Source: Chthoniobacteraceae bacterium (GTDB lineage: Bacteria > Verrucomicrobiota > Verrucomicrobiia > Chthoniobacterales > Chthoniobacteraceae). Taken from it: DNA of 64,000 nucleotides. Shown in pieces: positions 34,302 through 42,823 of the stretch. The DNA is taken from assembly GCA_947476045.1 (NCBI GenBank), contig CANJNZ010000005.1, positions 39,745-103,744 of the forward strand, written 5' to 3'. How positions within the stretch are numbered: the stretch's first letter is position 1; every line of letters begins with the position of its first letter. The notes below the pieces were generated by a model that worked only from the letters and a program-made list of their open reading frames with translations, was not told the origin of the DNA and did not search any database. The translations under genes and the position numbers were made by a program.

Positions 34302-35318
34302 ATGCCCGCCGCGCCGCTCAACGAGCTTGCACAATACAAAGCCGCCCTCGATGCCCATTCCATCGTCGCAATCACGGACGCACGGGGTCGCATCACGTAT
34401 GTGAACGACAAGTTCTGCGAAATCTCCGGCTACCCGCGCGCGGAATTGATCGGACAGGATCACCGCATTTTGAATTCCAGCCTGCACACGAAGGACTTCT
34501 TCCGGGAGCTTTGGAACACCATCGGTCGCGGTAAAATCTGGCGCGGGGAAATTCGTAACCGTGCAAAGAACGGGACGTATTACTGGGTGGATACGACGAT
34601 CTTTCCATTCCTCGGCGCAGATGGAAAACCGGAGCAATTCGTCGCCATTCGCACCGACATCACCGCGCGCAAACGCGCCGAAAGCGAACGCTCCCGGCTG
34701 GAGCGCCAGTTGATTGATCACACCGAGCGCGAGCAGCGCCGCATCGGTCGCGACCTTCACGACGGCCTTGGCCAGCACCTCACCGCACTGGAAATGATGA
34801 CCCACGCACTCGTCGGTCGTCTGAAAAGCGAAGCGCCCGGACTCGTCGCCCAGGCGCAGGAAATCTCCCGCCACATCCGCCAGACCATCACCAATACACG
34901 CCAGCTTTCACACGGACTCTCGCCGGTTTCGCTCGAAGCCGACGGCCTCATGAACGCCCTTCGCGGCCTTGCCGACTTCACGCAAACCGCCGGAAAAATT
35001 GCGTGCGAATTCCAATGTCCGCAGCCCGTGCACCTCGACGACCTCAACGTGGCCACCCAGCTTTATCGCATCGCGCAGGAGGCGGTCACCAACGCCCTCC
35101 GCCACTCCGGCGCACACCACATCACCATTCGCCTTTCCCGTGCAGGAGCGCGCCTCGAACTCTCCGTCGAAGACGACGGCAAAGGCCTCCCCGCCGACAT
35201 CGAGCACGGCCTCGGGCTCGTCACCATGCAATACCGCGCACGCCTCATCGGCGCGAATCTCGAGATCACCGCCACGCCCGGTGTCCGCTGCTGCTGCACA
35301 CTATTTTACCAGCCATGA
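34302..35318 (+). CDS. PAS-domain sensor histidine kinase (NarL-type)
   Basis: 338 residues with no membrane segment. A PAS-PAC domain spans ~10-125 ([43 protein letters not shown]). HisKA_3 follows with the phospho-acceptor H153 in [21 protein letters not shown]. The HATPase domain shows [21 protein letters not shown] and [13 protein letters not shown]. It is a cytosolic sensor kinase, likely of redox or a small ligand. The stop overlaps the response regulator start by ATGA, so both are made together. Confidence 0.93.
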   Translation: MPAAPLNELAQYKAALDAHSIVAITDARGRITYVNDKFCEISGYPRAELIGQDHRILNSSLHTKDFFRELWNTIGRGKIWRGEIRNRAKNGTYYWVDTTIFPFLGADGKPEQFVAIRTDITARKRAESERSRLERQLIDHTEREQRRIGRDLHDGLGQHLTALEMMTHALVGRLKSEAPGLVAQAQEISRHIRQTITNTRQLSHGLSPVSLEADGLMNALRGLADFTQTAGKIACEFQCPQPVHLDDLNVATQLYRIAQEAVTNALRHSGAHHITIRLSRAGARLELSVEDDGKGLPADIEHGLGLVTMQYRARLIGANLEITATPGVRCCCTLFYQP

Positions 35319-35983
35319 AAAAGACGAAACCGCCTCAGAAACATCGCGTATTTCTCGTGGACGATCACCCCATCGTCCTCACCGGCATCACACTCATGCT
35401 GGATGCACAACCGGACATCACCGTCTGCGGCACCGCGAGCGCGGCGGAGGAAGCCCTCGATAAAATCCGCGCTGCACAGCCCGTGCTCGTCATCACCGAT
35501 CTCACGCTGCCCGGTCGCAGCGGACTTGATTTGATCAAAGACCTCATCGCCCTCGATCCGGAAATTCAAATCCTCGTCGTCTCCATGCACGATGAACTCC
35601 TCTACGCCGAACGCGCCCTCCGCGCCGGTGCCCGTGGCTATTTGATGAAGGAAGCCGGCGCAGAGGCGATGCTCGCCGCCATCCGCCGCGTGCTCTCCGG
35701 CCAGGTCTTCGTCAGCGACCGCATCGCAGCAAAAGTGCTGAACGCCCTCAGCGCCCAGCGCCCGCGCGGTGCGGATTCGCCGATTGAAAAACTCAGCGAC
35801 CGCGAGTTCGAAGTCTTCCGCCTCCTCGGCGAAGGCAAAACCACCAAGGAAATCGCCTCCCAACTTCACCTCAGCCACAAAACCGTCGCCGTCCATCGCG
35901 GCCACATCAAAGACAAACTCGCCATCAAAAGCGCCACCGAACTCGTCCACCAAGCCGTCCGCTGGGTCGAGTCGCAGGCATAG
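35315..35983 (+). CDS. NarL/FixJ-family response regulator
   Basis: 222 residues. Receiver domain with D16-D17 acidic pocket ([10 protein letters not shown]), phospho-acceptor D62 ([12 protein letters not shown]) and K112 (GYLMKEAG). A LuxR-type HTH fills the C-terminus ([43 protein letters not shown]). The partner is the kinase encoded directly upstream. The targets are unknown. Confidence 0.95.
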   Translation: MKKTKPPQKHRVFLVDDHPIVLTGITLMLDAQPDITVCGTASAAEEALDKIRAAQPVLVITDLTLPGRSGLDLIKDLIALDPEIQILVVSMHDELLYAERALRAGARGYLMKEAGAEAMLAAIRRVLSGQVFVSDRIAAKVLNALSAQRPRGADSPIEKLSDREFEVFRLLGEGKTTKEIASQLHLSHKTVAVHRGHIKDKLAIKSATELVHQAVRWVESQA

Positions 35984-36085
35984 CTGCGAACGCTTCGGCG
36001 CGTGTTGCGCGGTTCGTGTCTGTCTCTGATTCCCCCTACGAAATGCAAATAATCTACCTGCCCCTCCTCCCTATTCCTCCCTATC

Positions 36086-36496
36086 TCAAACACAATTCCA
36101 AAGGTAAACAGGCTTCCCGACACTCTTCGCTCTCACCGCAAGCTGTGCCAATCCGTCAATCACACTCCGTGCCTCCTCTGCTTCCCACTGCATTTCTTCC
36201 GTCGCAGCCCAATCTGCCGACACTTGGTCAAGGTCGTAATCAAAATCGGTGAGGCGACCTAGCAACTGGTCACCGACTCGCGTAAGCCCGCTCGACTCAC
36301 CACCAACCGGTGGAAACAAATCCAGCAAATCGTCCTGCCACTCCTTGCCATCGAGTAATGCCATCAGCGTCGAAAGCTCTACACAGGTGATGCCCTTGGC
36401 CTCCAGAAGGTCAGATGACGGAATACCACTCTGACTGCGCGAATACTCCGAAGCCTCAGATTCGGTGGCGATGATGAAATCTGCGATGACGCCCAT
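36086..36496 (-). CDS. Hypothetical protein (136 aa)
   Basis: 136 residues from MGVIADFIIATESEASEYSRSQSG to the stop. Strongly acidic, with a short hydrophobic N-terminus and ELSTLMALLDGKEWQDDLLDLFPP in the middle; no signal peptide or motif that I recognise. The frame stays open further upstream but only through a non-coding repeat region. Composition is less G+C-rich than flanking genes. It sits alone next to a repeat-filled gap. A small accessory protein is possible. Confidence 0.6.
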   Translation of the reverse strand: MGVIADFIIATESEASEYSRSQSGIPSSDLLEAKGITCVELSTLMALLDGKEWQDDLLDLFPPVGGESSGLTRVGDQLLGRLTDFDYDLDQVSADWAATEEMQWEAEEARSVIDGLAQLAVRAKSVGKPVYLWNCV

Positions 36497-37019
36497 AGTG
36501 ACACCTAATTTGTTATTATACGACTGGGAGATTTTTTGAGGCGCATATTGCGGGTGGGGTAGCGGCTCGGGGAGTGGGATGTCAATGACGGTTTCCGAAG
36601 CTCTCGCAAAACCTATGGTCGCGGGGTGGCGGGCGCGGTTTTTTACCACGAAGACGCGAAGGCACGAAAGAGTGGGGAAGTTTTCGCCGGGCGTCGCGTG
36701 GCGTGGCAATCCGCAATCTGCAATCTGCAATCCGCAATAAAAACTGCCTCGCACGGAGGACACGGGGTTCGCGGAGGGGTGAGTGCTTTGGTCAAAAGAC
36801 AGATTCTTTGCGGCAAAATGGTGGAATTTTTTTACCGCGAAGAAGCAAAGGAGCGAAGAAGTGGGAAGGCTTGAGGGAAAAGGGCGGGTGGTTGCTGGAA
36901 AACGGTGAAGCTCTGCGGCAAAAGGGGCGTGGCTTGTGGCTTCCTGCTCTTCCTGTTCTTCATGGTGGAGGAATTTTGCGGGAAAAGGGTGGGAGGTTAC
37001 GGCTGGGGAGGGTCTCCAG
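36497..37019. other. Gene-free repeat-rich intergenic stretch
   Basis: No supported gene. It holds two diverged copies of a ~40-bp element (36639-36678 and 36827-36868: TTTTTTACC, then CGAAG units and GTGGG), four tandem caatcyg heptamers at 36707-36734, and a CACGGAGGACACGG-type stretch at 36752-36779. Such decayed CGAAG and CACGGAGG elements are familiar in planctomycete and verrucomicrobial intergenic DNA. Confidence 0.6.
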
Positions 37020-37292
37020 AGGCGCGACTGACTTGCCCACAGGCGCGACTGACTTACCCAGAGGCGCGACTGACTTACCCATAGGCACGACTGACTTACC
37101 CAGAGGCTCGACTGACTTATCCAGAGGCGCGACTGACTTACCCAGAGGCGTGACTGACTTACCCATAGGCGTGACTGACTTACCCAGAGGCGCGACTGAC
37201 TTACCCAGAGGCACGACTGACTTACCCAGAGGCACGACTGACTTACCCAGAGGCGTGACTGACTTACCCAGAGGCACGACTGACTTACCCAG
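37020..37292. repeat. 21-bp tandem repeat, 13 units
   Basis: Thirteen head-to-tail 21-bp units of the form aggcgcgactgacttacccag, without spacers. Variation is mostly at positions 5-6 (gc, ac, tc, gt) and 21 (g, t, c). On the plus strand one frame would read G(A/T/S/V)TDLP(R/I/T); the changes are non-synonymous in this frame and in the open minus frames, so no coding signal is evident. Confidence 0.95.
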
Positions 37293-37306
37293 AGGCTCCA
37301 GTCACC

Positions 37307-37343
37307 AAGCCGCACGGCCCGCGCTGTGCGGCTTTGGTTTTTT
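37307..37343 (+). terminator. Terminator-like hairpin after tandem repeat
   Basis: aagccgcac (37307-37315) pairs perfectly with gtgcggctt (37326-37334), loop 10 nt, followed by tggtttttt. The T-run is on the plus strand, although no plus-strand gene precedes it within ~1.3 kb, so the transcript it ends would contain the 21-bp repeats. Confidence 0.6.
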
Positions 37344-37409
37344 GGGAGGATGGTGCGTCGCGTGGTGCGCTTTTTCCAGCCGTATCGGCCTTCGCTGGAA
37401 TGACAGCGA

Positions 37410-38366
37410 CTACGGCGCGGGCTGGGATTTTTTCAGCAGGCGGAAGAGGTCGCTGTCGGTGGAGAAGATGACGCTGGTCCCGGGGCCGAGGATTTTGCGG
37501 TAGGTTTCGAGGGTTTTGAGGAAGCCGTAGAATTCCGCGGCGGCGGGGCTTTGGTTGTAGGCTTCGGCGTAGATGCGCGAGGCTTCGGCGTCGGCTTCGC
37601 CCTGCACTTGCTGGACTTGTTTGTAGGCGGTGGACTCCACTTCGCGCAGGTCGCGATCTTTTTTGCCGAGGATGCGCGCGGCCTCGCCTTCGCCTTCGCT
37701 GCGGAAGCGCTGGGCGATTTGCTGGCGCTCGCTGATCATGCGTTTGTAGATGCGGTCGAGGACTTGTGCGTTGTAGTTCACGCGCTTGATGCGCACGTCG
37801 AGCAACTCGATGCCGAGCGGGGCGATCTTTAGCGCAGCGGCTACGAGGATGTCTTTCTCGATCTCCAGTCGTCCGCGTTTGACGAGCGGCAATGCGGTCG
37901 CGGCGACTGCGCCTTTTTTCTGCGGATCTTCGGTGAGTGTGCGGCCTTTGTCGCTGCGGATGATTTCGATCAACTCGTGACTGGCCACTGCGGCGCGAAC
38001 TTCACTGCCGATGATGTCTTCGAGTCGTGATTGCGCGCTGCGCTCGTCGCGTAGCCCGACGAAAAAGAGTCCCGGATCGGCGATTCGCCAGCGGGCGAAA
38101 GCCTCCACCTCCACGTAGGTCTTGTCTTTCGTAGGCATTTCGTTGGCAGGGCCGTTCCATTCGAGCACGCGCTTTTCGATGCGGTTGACTGTCTGAATGA
38201 AGGGAGTTTTGAAATGCAGCCCGGCTTCCGTGGCGGGCTTTCCGACCGGGCGTCCGAACTGTGTGATGACTGCGGTTTCCGTTTCTTTCAGCGTATAAAA
38301 ACTGCCTGTAAGAACGATGAAGCCCGCGAAGCTTAAAAATGCGAGGAGTGCGGCGCGCGGGTTCAT
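37410..38366 (-). CDS. hflC: HflC, SPFH-domain regulator of FtsH
   Basis: 318 residues: one N-terminal membrane segment (LLAFLSFAGFIVLTGSFYTL) and a stomatin/prohibitin-type SPFH domain (TAVITQFGRPVGKPATEAGLHFKTPFIQTV, FARWRIADPGLFF), then a coiled coil (RMISERQQIAQRFRSEGEGEAARILGKKDRD). HflC with HflK forms a large ring on the periplasmic side of the inner membrane that restrains the FtsH protease. The start overlaps hflK by ATGA. There is no neighbouring hflX or ftsH. Confidence 0.95.
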   Translation of the reverse strand: MNPRAALLAFLSFAGFIVLTGSFYTLKETETAVITQFGRPVGKPATEAGLHFKTPFIQTVNRIEKRVLEWNGPANEMPTKDKTYVEVEAFARWRIADPGLFFVGLRDERSAQSRLEDIIGSEVRAAVASHELIEIIRSDKGRTLTEDPQKKGAVAATALPLVKRGRLEIEKDILVAAALKIAPLGIELLDVRIKRVNYNAQVLDRIYKRMISERQQIAQRFRSEGEGEAARILGKKDRDLREVESTAYKQVQQVQGEADAEASRIYAEAYNQSPAAAEFYGFLKTLETYRKILGPGTSVIFSTDSDLFRLLKKSQPAP

Positions 38367-39328
38367 TTCCGCACCTCCGTTCCTGCTTTGCTAGTGAGTG
38401 GGAGAAGTTGTGTGATTTTTTCATCCACGATGGTTTTGTCGCGGAGCTGCGGCAGGACTTCGCTCATGGTTTCCAGATATAGTCGTCGCCGCGTGACATC
38501 GGGCGCTTTGAGATACTGCACGAGCACGGCTTGGAAAGCGGATGCGTCGCCGAGTGATTCGTTCACGCGCTTCAATTTGTAGCCTTCGGCCATGCTGATT
38601 TTCTGAGCCGCCTCGCCCTGCGCGCGCGGGACAACTTTGTTGTAGTCGCCGTTCGCCATGTTGATCATCGCCTCGCGATCCTGCTGGGCCTGGTTCACTT
38701 CGTTGAAAGATGCCTGCACCTGCTGGGGCGGGTTCACGTTTTTCAACTGCACCTGATCGATGGTGAGCCCGAGTTTGTATTCCTTTACCAGCTCGCGCAT
38801 GCGTTCGAGCGCTTTGATTTCGATTTCCTGACGCCCGACGGTGATGACTTCATCCACCGTGTGATCGCCGACGACTTCGCGCATCGTGGCCTCGGAAAGA
38901 TCGCGCAACGTCTGGCCGGGCTCGCGAACGTGGAAGCTGTAGAGAAACGGGTCGCCCACGTGATATTGCACGATCCACTCCACGAGCGCGGCGTTGAGGT
39001 CACCGGTGACCATGCTTTTTTCACGCTGCGGATCGTCGCTCGCCTGATCGGGATTGGTCGCACCCTGCGTGCCAAATCCGAATTCGAGTTTGAGCTGACG
39101 TTTTATCGGAACGCTGATCACTTCATCCACGCCGAAGGGCAGTTTGAAATGCAGGCCCGGCGGCTCGGTGGTGGCGTATTTTCCAAAACGCAGCACGACG
39201 CCGACGGCATCGGCAGGCACGGTATAGTAGGTGGAAAGCAGTGCCCACGCGACAAGCACGATACCGAGGCCAAGCTTGATCCAACGCGGGTTTACGGGCG
39301 GGATGCGGAATTCGATGGTCTGTTGCAC
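38363..39328 (-). CDS. hflK: HflK, SPFH-domain regulator of FtsH
   Basis: About 321 residues from the GTG at 39328 (MQQTIEFRIPPVNPRW); a TTG 11 codons upstream is an alternative. Membrane segment ~18-36 (KLGLGIVLVAWALLSTYYTV), then SPFH domain (DAVGVVLRFGKYATTEPPGLHFKLPFGVDEV) and coiled coil with QVQASFNEVNQAQQDREAMINMANGDYNKVVPRAQGEAAQKI. Pairs with HflC, whose start overlaps the stop. The N-terminus lacks the long Gly-rich tail of E. coli HflK. Confidence 0.93.
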   Translation of the reverse strand: MQQTIEFRIPPVNPRWIKLGLGIVLVAWALLSTYYTVPADAVGVVLRFGKYATTEPPGLHFKLPFGVDEVISVPIKRQLKLEFGFGTQGATNPDQASDDPQREKSMVTGDLNAALVEWIVQYHVGDPFLYSFHVREPGQTLRDLSEATMREVVGDHTVDEVITVGRQEIEIKALERMRELVKEYKLGLTIDQVQLKNVNPPQQVQASFNEVNQAQQDREAMINMANGDYNKVVPRAQGEAAQKISMAEGYKLKRVNESLGDASAFQAVLVQYLKAPDVTRRRLYLETMSEVLPQLRDKTIVDEKITQLLPLTSKAGTEVRK

Positions 39329-39373
39329 GCCGCTGTCTAACACGCGCGCCACACACCGCAAGCCCCTCGCTGG

Positions 39374-40306
39374 TTACAATTGCAGCGTGACGATTCGGCG
39401 GTTCTTCGTATCGGCGACGAATACGCGCATCTGCGAATCCGTGACGAGCCCCCACGGCGTGGCGAATTCGCCCTCGCCGGTGCCGGTCGTGCCGTAGCGA
39501 GCGAGCAGTTTGCCTTCGAGCGAAACGCGCGAGAGCCGGCCCGCGCCGTATTCGATGATGTAGAGTGCGCCGTCGCCGCCGAGCGTGATGTCGTAGGGCA
39601 GGTCGAAAGGAATCGCACTTTTTCCATCGGCACCCGCGCCGAGGAGGCCGAGGTATTCGCCGCTGTCCTTGAAGATGTGGATACGGTTGTTCACCGCGTC
39701 GGCGACGAACACGCGCCCATCGTGCCACACCAGTCCGCTCGGGCGCTGGAACTGCCCCGGCCCCGTGCCCGCGCTGCCAAATTCGCGCAGCCATACACCG
39801 TCGCGCGTGAAGACCTGCACGCGGTCGTGCCCGCCGTATTCGCACACGTAGAGATTTTCCGCCGGGTCTTTGCACAGTCCCACGGGATAGATGAATTGCG
39901 AAGGGCCGGTGCCCTTTTCGCCGCCGACCGTGTGGAGCACATGGCCCTGCTGATCGAACCACACGAGCCGCCGGTAATGGGTGTCGCAAACGACGATGCG
40001 GTCATCTTTCAACCACACGATGCCCTCGGGTTTTCCAAATTGCACATCGAGCATTTTCCACTGTCGCAGCAGCGCGCCCTTCGCATCGTAAATGAGGATG
40101 CGCCCCGCCGTATCCATGATCACGAGTTCATCGTGCGGTCCGGTCGTGAGGCTGCGCGGCGTGGGCTGCACCGCGCCATCGGTCGGCAGCATGAAGGAAC
40201 TCCACGCCTTCACTTCGATTTTCGCCGGAGTGTCGTTGGGTTTGCAGCCGGTGAAAGCGAGCATCAACAGCGCGAACGCGAGCAGGTGTGTGATGGAGCG
40301 GTTCAT
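39374..40306 (-). CDS. NHL-repeat lipoprotein
   Basis: 310 residues from MNRSITHLLAFALLMLAFTGC; the lipobox is FTGC. The mature part is a six-bladed-propeller set of NHL repeats, each with a PxGL/DSxGxxxVxDxxNxRI pattern (PVGLCKDPAENLYVCEYGGHDRVQVF, RPSGLVWHDGRVFVADAVNNRIHIF, TPWGLVTDSQMRVFVADTKNRRI). Likely a binding scaffold in the envelope; no enzyme motif is seen. Upstream ATGs in the same frame enter the structured element at 40345-40562. It lies upstream of hflK on the same strand with a 45 bp gap. Confidence 0.9.
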   Translation of the reverse strand: MNRSITHLLAFALLMLAFTGCKPNDTPAKIEVKAWSSFMLPTDGAVQPTPRSLTTGPHDELVIMDTAGRILIYDAKGALLRQWKMLDVQFGKPEGIVWLKDDRIVVCDTHYRRLVWFDQQGHVLHTVGGEKGTGPSQFIYPVGLCKDPAENLYVCEYGGHDRVQVFTRDGVWLREFGSAGTGPGQFQRPSGLVWHDGRVFVADAVNNRIHIFKDSGEYLGLLGAGADGKSAIPFDLPYDITLGGDGALYIIEYGAGRLSRVSLEGKLLARYGTTGTGEGEFATPWGLVTDSQMRVFVADTKNRRIVTLQL

Positions 40307-40344
40307 GTTTTGTCGGATGGGGCGGCTCATGTTGTTGCTGCGAT

Positions 40345-40562
40345 TGAGGGCCAATGGCCCGAATTCATACCAGCCTTGGGCAACGCCCAAGGTATGCTTG
40401 CCACCACGAACAAAGGGCTGAAAGCCCGGCCCCATTTTCGTAAATCAATTGAATGCATGGATCGGGCTTTCAGCCCTCTTGGCGTCTTTGCTTTGAAACC
40501 TAGGCCGACGCTCGTTCCTCGCTCTGACCTAGGCTGGCATAGGCAGGGCCTTTGGCCCACGG
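40345..40562. repeat. Multi-hairpin intergenic element (REP/MITE-like)
   Basis: A run of strong palindromes between the NHL and ABC-ATPase genes: GGGCC/GGCCC at 40348-40360; ccttgggc/gcccaagg at 40374-40392 (8 bp, 3-nt loop); GGGCT/AGCCC at 40415-40427 and again at 40464-40476; the latter two are reverse complements over 14 bp (40415-40428, 40463-40476). Then a direct repeat of acctaggc (near 40498 and 40527) and GGGCC/GGCCC near 40546-40558. Element layout of hairpin modules and the sequence GGGCTGAAAGCCCG recall repeat families scattered in planctomycete and verrucomicrobial genomes. Confidence 0.75.
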
Positions 40563-40577
40563 GTGCAGCTTTTGTTT

Positions 40578-41498
40578 TCATGACGTTGCGAAAAGCTTCA
40601 CGGTGATTTTTACCTTCGTATCCACAGCCAACGCCTGCTCCGGGCGATGGAGAAAAGTGCGGATCGCACCGTCGGCGCTGCGCAATTCCGTTTCCGCAAA
40701 TGCGCCACAGAAACGCGAAGCGACCACCGTGAGCGGACCATCCGGCGTAATCACCAAACGCTCCGGCCTCACAGAGCGCGCACTTGCCCACGATTCGCCT
40801 AGCCACGCACGCGCATCGTCGGGCGTGAGCCAGTTCGCCGGGCCGAGACATCGTGCGAGTTCTTCGTCTGGCGGCTCGTTGTAGAGTTGCGGGATGGAGC
40901 CTTGGAAAACTGGCGAGCCAACGTGGAGACAGATGGCGTGTTCGGCTTCCGCAAGTGCAGTCTCAGGCTGATGCGTGGCAAAAACCAGCGACGCGCCGGT
41001 GCTCGCGATGTGTTCTCGGATGGCGCGCCAGTATTTACCGACGCGCGCCGAATCCACATGCGCGAGCGGTTCGTCCATCACGAGGACGGGTGCATTTTGT
41101 GCAAGCGCACGGGCGACGGAAAGCCGCGCGCCTTCGCCGAGACTGAGATCGCCAGCGCGGGAAGTGCCGACTTCCGCGAGATCGAACGCCACCAGCAATT
41201 GTTCCGCTTTCGCCGTGGTCGCGCCAACAAGTGTGAGGTGTTCGCGCGCGGTGTGCGCGGGCCACATACCGTGATCCTGCGGCACCCACGCGAGTGACGA
41301 CGGCCCGTGCGATTCACCCGACATCGGGCGCTTGAAACCCACAAGCACTTCAATCAGCGAAGTTTTCCCAGCGCCAGACGGGCCGAGGATTGCCGTGCGT
41401 CCGCGCGGAATGTCGATCGTGACGGGCGCGACGGGCCAGTCCACGACACCGGAGAAATAGCGGACGTTTGAAAGTTTCCAGAGAGGTTCAGTGGGCAC
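40578..41498 (-). CDS. fbpC: ABC transporter ATP-binding protein, ferric-type
   Basis: 306 residues from a GTG. Walker A GPSGAGKTS, Q-loop WVPQDHGMW, ABC signature variant LSLGEGARLSVARAL, Walker B VLVMDEPLAHVD and switch ATHQP. The C-terminal third resembles the regulatory TOBE-like tail of FbpC/CysA-type ATPases (ERLVITPDGPLTVVASRFCGA). It energises the permease encoded directly upstream, whose stop overlaps this start by 11 bp. Symbol follows operon context; the signature LSLGE departs from LSGGQ. Confidence 0.85.
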   Translation of the reverse strand: MPTEPLWKLSNVRYFSGVVDWPVAPVTIDIPRGRTAILGPSGAGKTSLIEVLVGFKRPMSGESHGPSSLAWVPQDHGMWPAHTAREHLTLVGATTAKAEQLLVAFDLAEVGTSRAGDLSLGEGARLSVARALAQNAPVLVMDEPLAHVDSARVGKYWRAIREHIASTGASLVFATHQPETALAEAEHAICLHVGSPVFQGSIPQLYNEPPDEELARCLGPANWLTPDDARAWLGESWASARSVRPERLVITPDGPLTVVASRFCGAFAETELRSADGAIRTFLHRPEQALAVDTKVKITVKLFATS

Positions 41499-42813
41499 GG
41501 CGGGCGAAATAGGCGCGCAGGGCGCGGTGGGTCAACCAGCAAGCCAGCAGCGGCGCAGCGACGGCGATGAACAAACTTGCCGAAAGCACTGCGCTCTGGC
41601 CGTAGTGCATGAGATTGAAAATCCGCACAAACACCGTGGTGAATTGTGGTGGCGCGAGCAGCGCGCTCGCGGTGAAATCGCCGTAGGTCATTCCAAAAAG
41701 CAGCAGCACAGCACCCGCAGCGGGCCCGTGCGAAAGCGACCACATCACCGCGCCCGCTCCCGAACTGCGCGCGATGTGAAGCGCAGTGTCCGCCGTTCCG
41801 ATCCGAATCAGCACGCGCAGCAGCAGCGCGAGCGGGAGAAGCTGGAGCGTGAGCACCGTGACCAGCGGCAGCACGGAGCGCCCGACCGCGCCGAGCGGTT
41901 GCGTAATCGCGAGCGTGAATAGCGAAAGCAGCAGCGGCCCAAGCAAGCCCGGCACTGCGAGTGCGAGCGCCATATTCCGCTTAACATTCGTGGCGATCAG
42001 CCACGCGAGCAGCGCGCAGACAAAGGCGAGCAAAAGGCTGTGTGCGAGTTCGCCGACGAGCGTGAAATTTTCCATCCACGCCGCAAACCCGCCAAGCCCG
42101 AGCCCGAGAACAAAACACGCCGGACCAAAAAGGAAGAGCGCCGGGCCTGCGAAAACTTGGACCAGCGGAAACAGACAGCCCGCGCGACTTTCATGCGTCG
42201 TTTCGCGAATGCGCGGGCGCAAATGACGCAGGATGCAGAGCAGGGGAATGATCACGACCAGTTCCACGGCCAGCGCGGGCATGGCAAGTTGCAGTGATTC
42301 GTTCAGTGATAGCCCGCCGATTTGCGCATCGAAAAGCCCGACTGTCCAAGTGCAGATGCCCCAGCTCGTCGCGAGATCAAATTCCTGAAACACGCACAAA
42401 AAAACCACACCCGCCGCGAGCCAGGGAGCCGCGCCCAATTCCCGCCGCCACCATCGCCCCCCGCCAATACCGGCGAGCTTTGCACAGTGCCGCGCCGAAC
42501 TGCCCGGCCCCGGATTTGAGAGCCACAGCGCGAGCGCAGCGATTGGCGTGAAGCGCACCCACAGCAACGCCCCGTAAAAAATCTCCCGCGCGACCGAGCC
42601 GGACGGCCAGTGCGCGACCGTCGGCAGCCAGCCGTAGCCAGCCAGCATCGTCGGCGTGAAAAAAACCACCGCTGTCGTGGCGAACACCGTTCGCAGCGCA
42701 CGCGCCGAAAGCCCGCGAAGAAAACCACACGCCGCCAGCGCCGCCAAAACCGCGAGCAGCGCGACTGTCGCAGCACGCGCTGTCGCGAGAAGTGTCGGAG
42801 TGAGCAGGCTCAT
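41488..42813 (-). CDS. fbpB: ABC transporter permease, FbpB-like
   Basis: 441 residues with about 11-12 hydrophobic segments spread over the length (for example ATVALLAVLAALAACGF, LVVIIPLLCIL, LLLAFVCALLAWLIAT, VLTLQLLPLALLLRVLI and ASLFIAVAAPLLACWL), consistent with the fused double permease of ferric transporters. The conserved EAA-type loop is not sharply visible. It sits between the periplasmic-binding gene (10 bp upstream) and the ATPase (11 bp overlap), which fixes the assignment. Confidence 0.85.
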   Translation of the reverse strand: MSLLTPTLLATARAATVALLAVLAALAACGFLRGLSARALRTVFATTAVVFFTPTMLAGYGWLPTVAHWPSGSVAREIFYGALLWVRFTPIAALALWLSNPGPGSSARHCAKLAGIGGGRWWRRELGAAPWLAAGVVFLCVFQEFDLATSWGICTWTVGLFDAQIGGLSLNESLQLAMPALAVELVVIIPLLCILRHLRPRIRETTHESRAGCLFPLVQVFAGPALFLFGPACFVLGLGLGGFAAWMENFTLVGELAHSLLLAFVCALLAWLIATNVKRNMALALAVPGLLGPLLLSLFTLAITQPLGAVGRSVLPLVTVLTLQLLPLALLLRVLIRIGTADTALHIARSSGAGAVMWSLSHGPAAGAVLLLFGMTYGDFTASALLAPPQFTTVFVRIFNLMHYGQSAVLSASLFIAVAAPLLACWLTHRALRAYFARRAH

Positions 42814-42823
42814 CGCAGCGTGT

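Noticed and set aside
33308..34411. 367-codon minus-strand frame
   Set aside because: Antisense to the PocR-AraC gene; no family pattern.
37020..37292. CRISPR-like array
   Set aside because: Units are contiguous and near-identical with no spacers; no cas genes are near.
36497..37315. Upstream extension of the hypothetical gene at 36086-36496 through the repeats
   Set aside because: The extension reads as repetitive SRLWVSQ-type low-complexity sequence and only the 136-residue part looks like a protein.
36703..37503. Plus-strand frame of 266 codons running across the 21-bp array
   Set aside because: It is kept open by repeat units and has no family signature; base changes are not concentrated at third positions.
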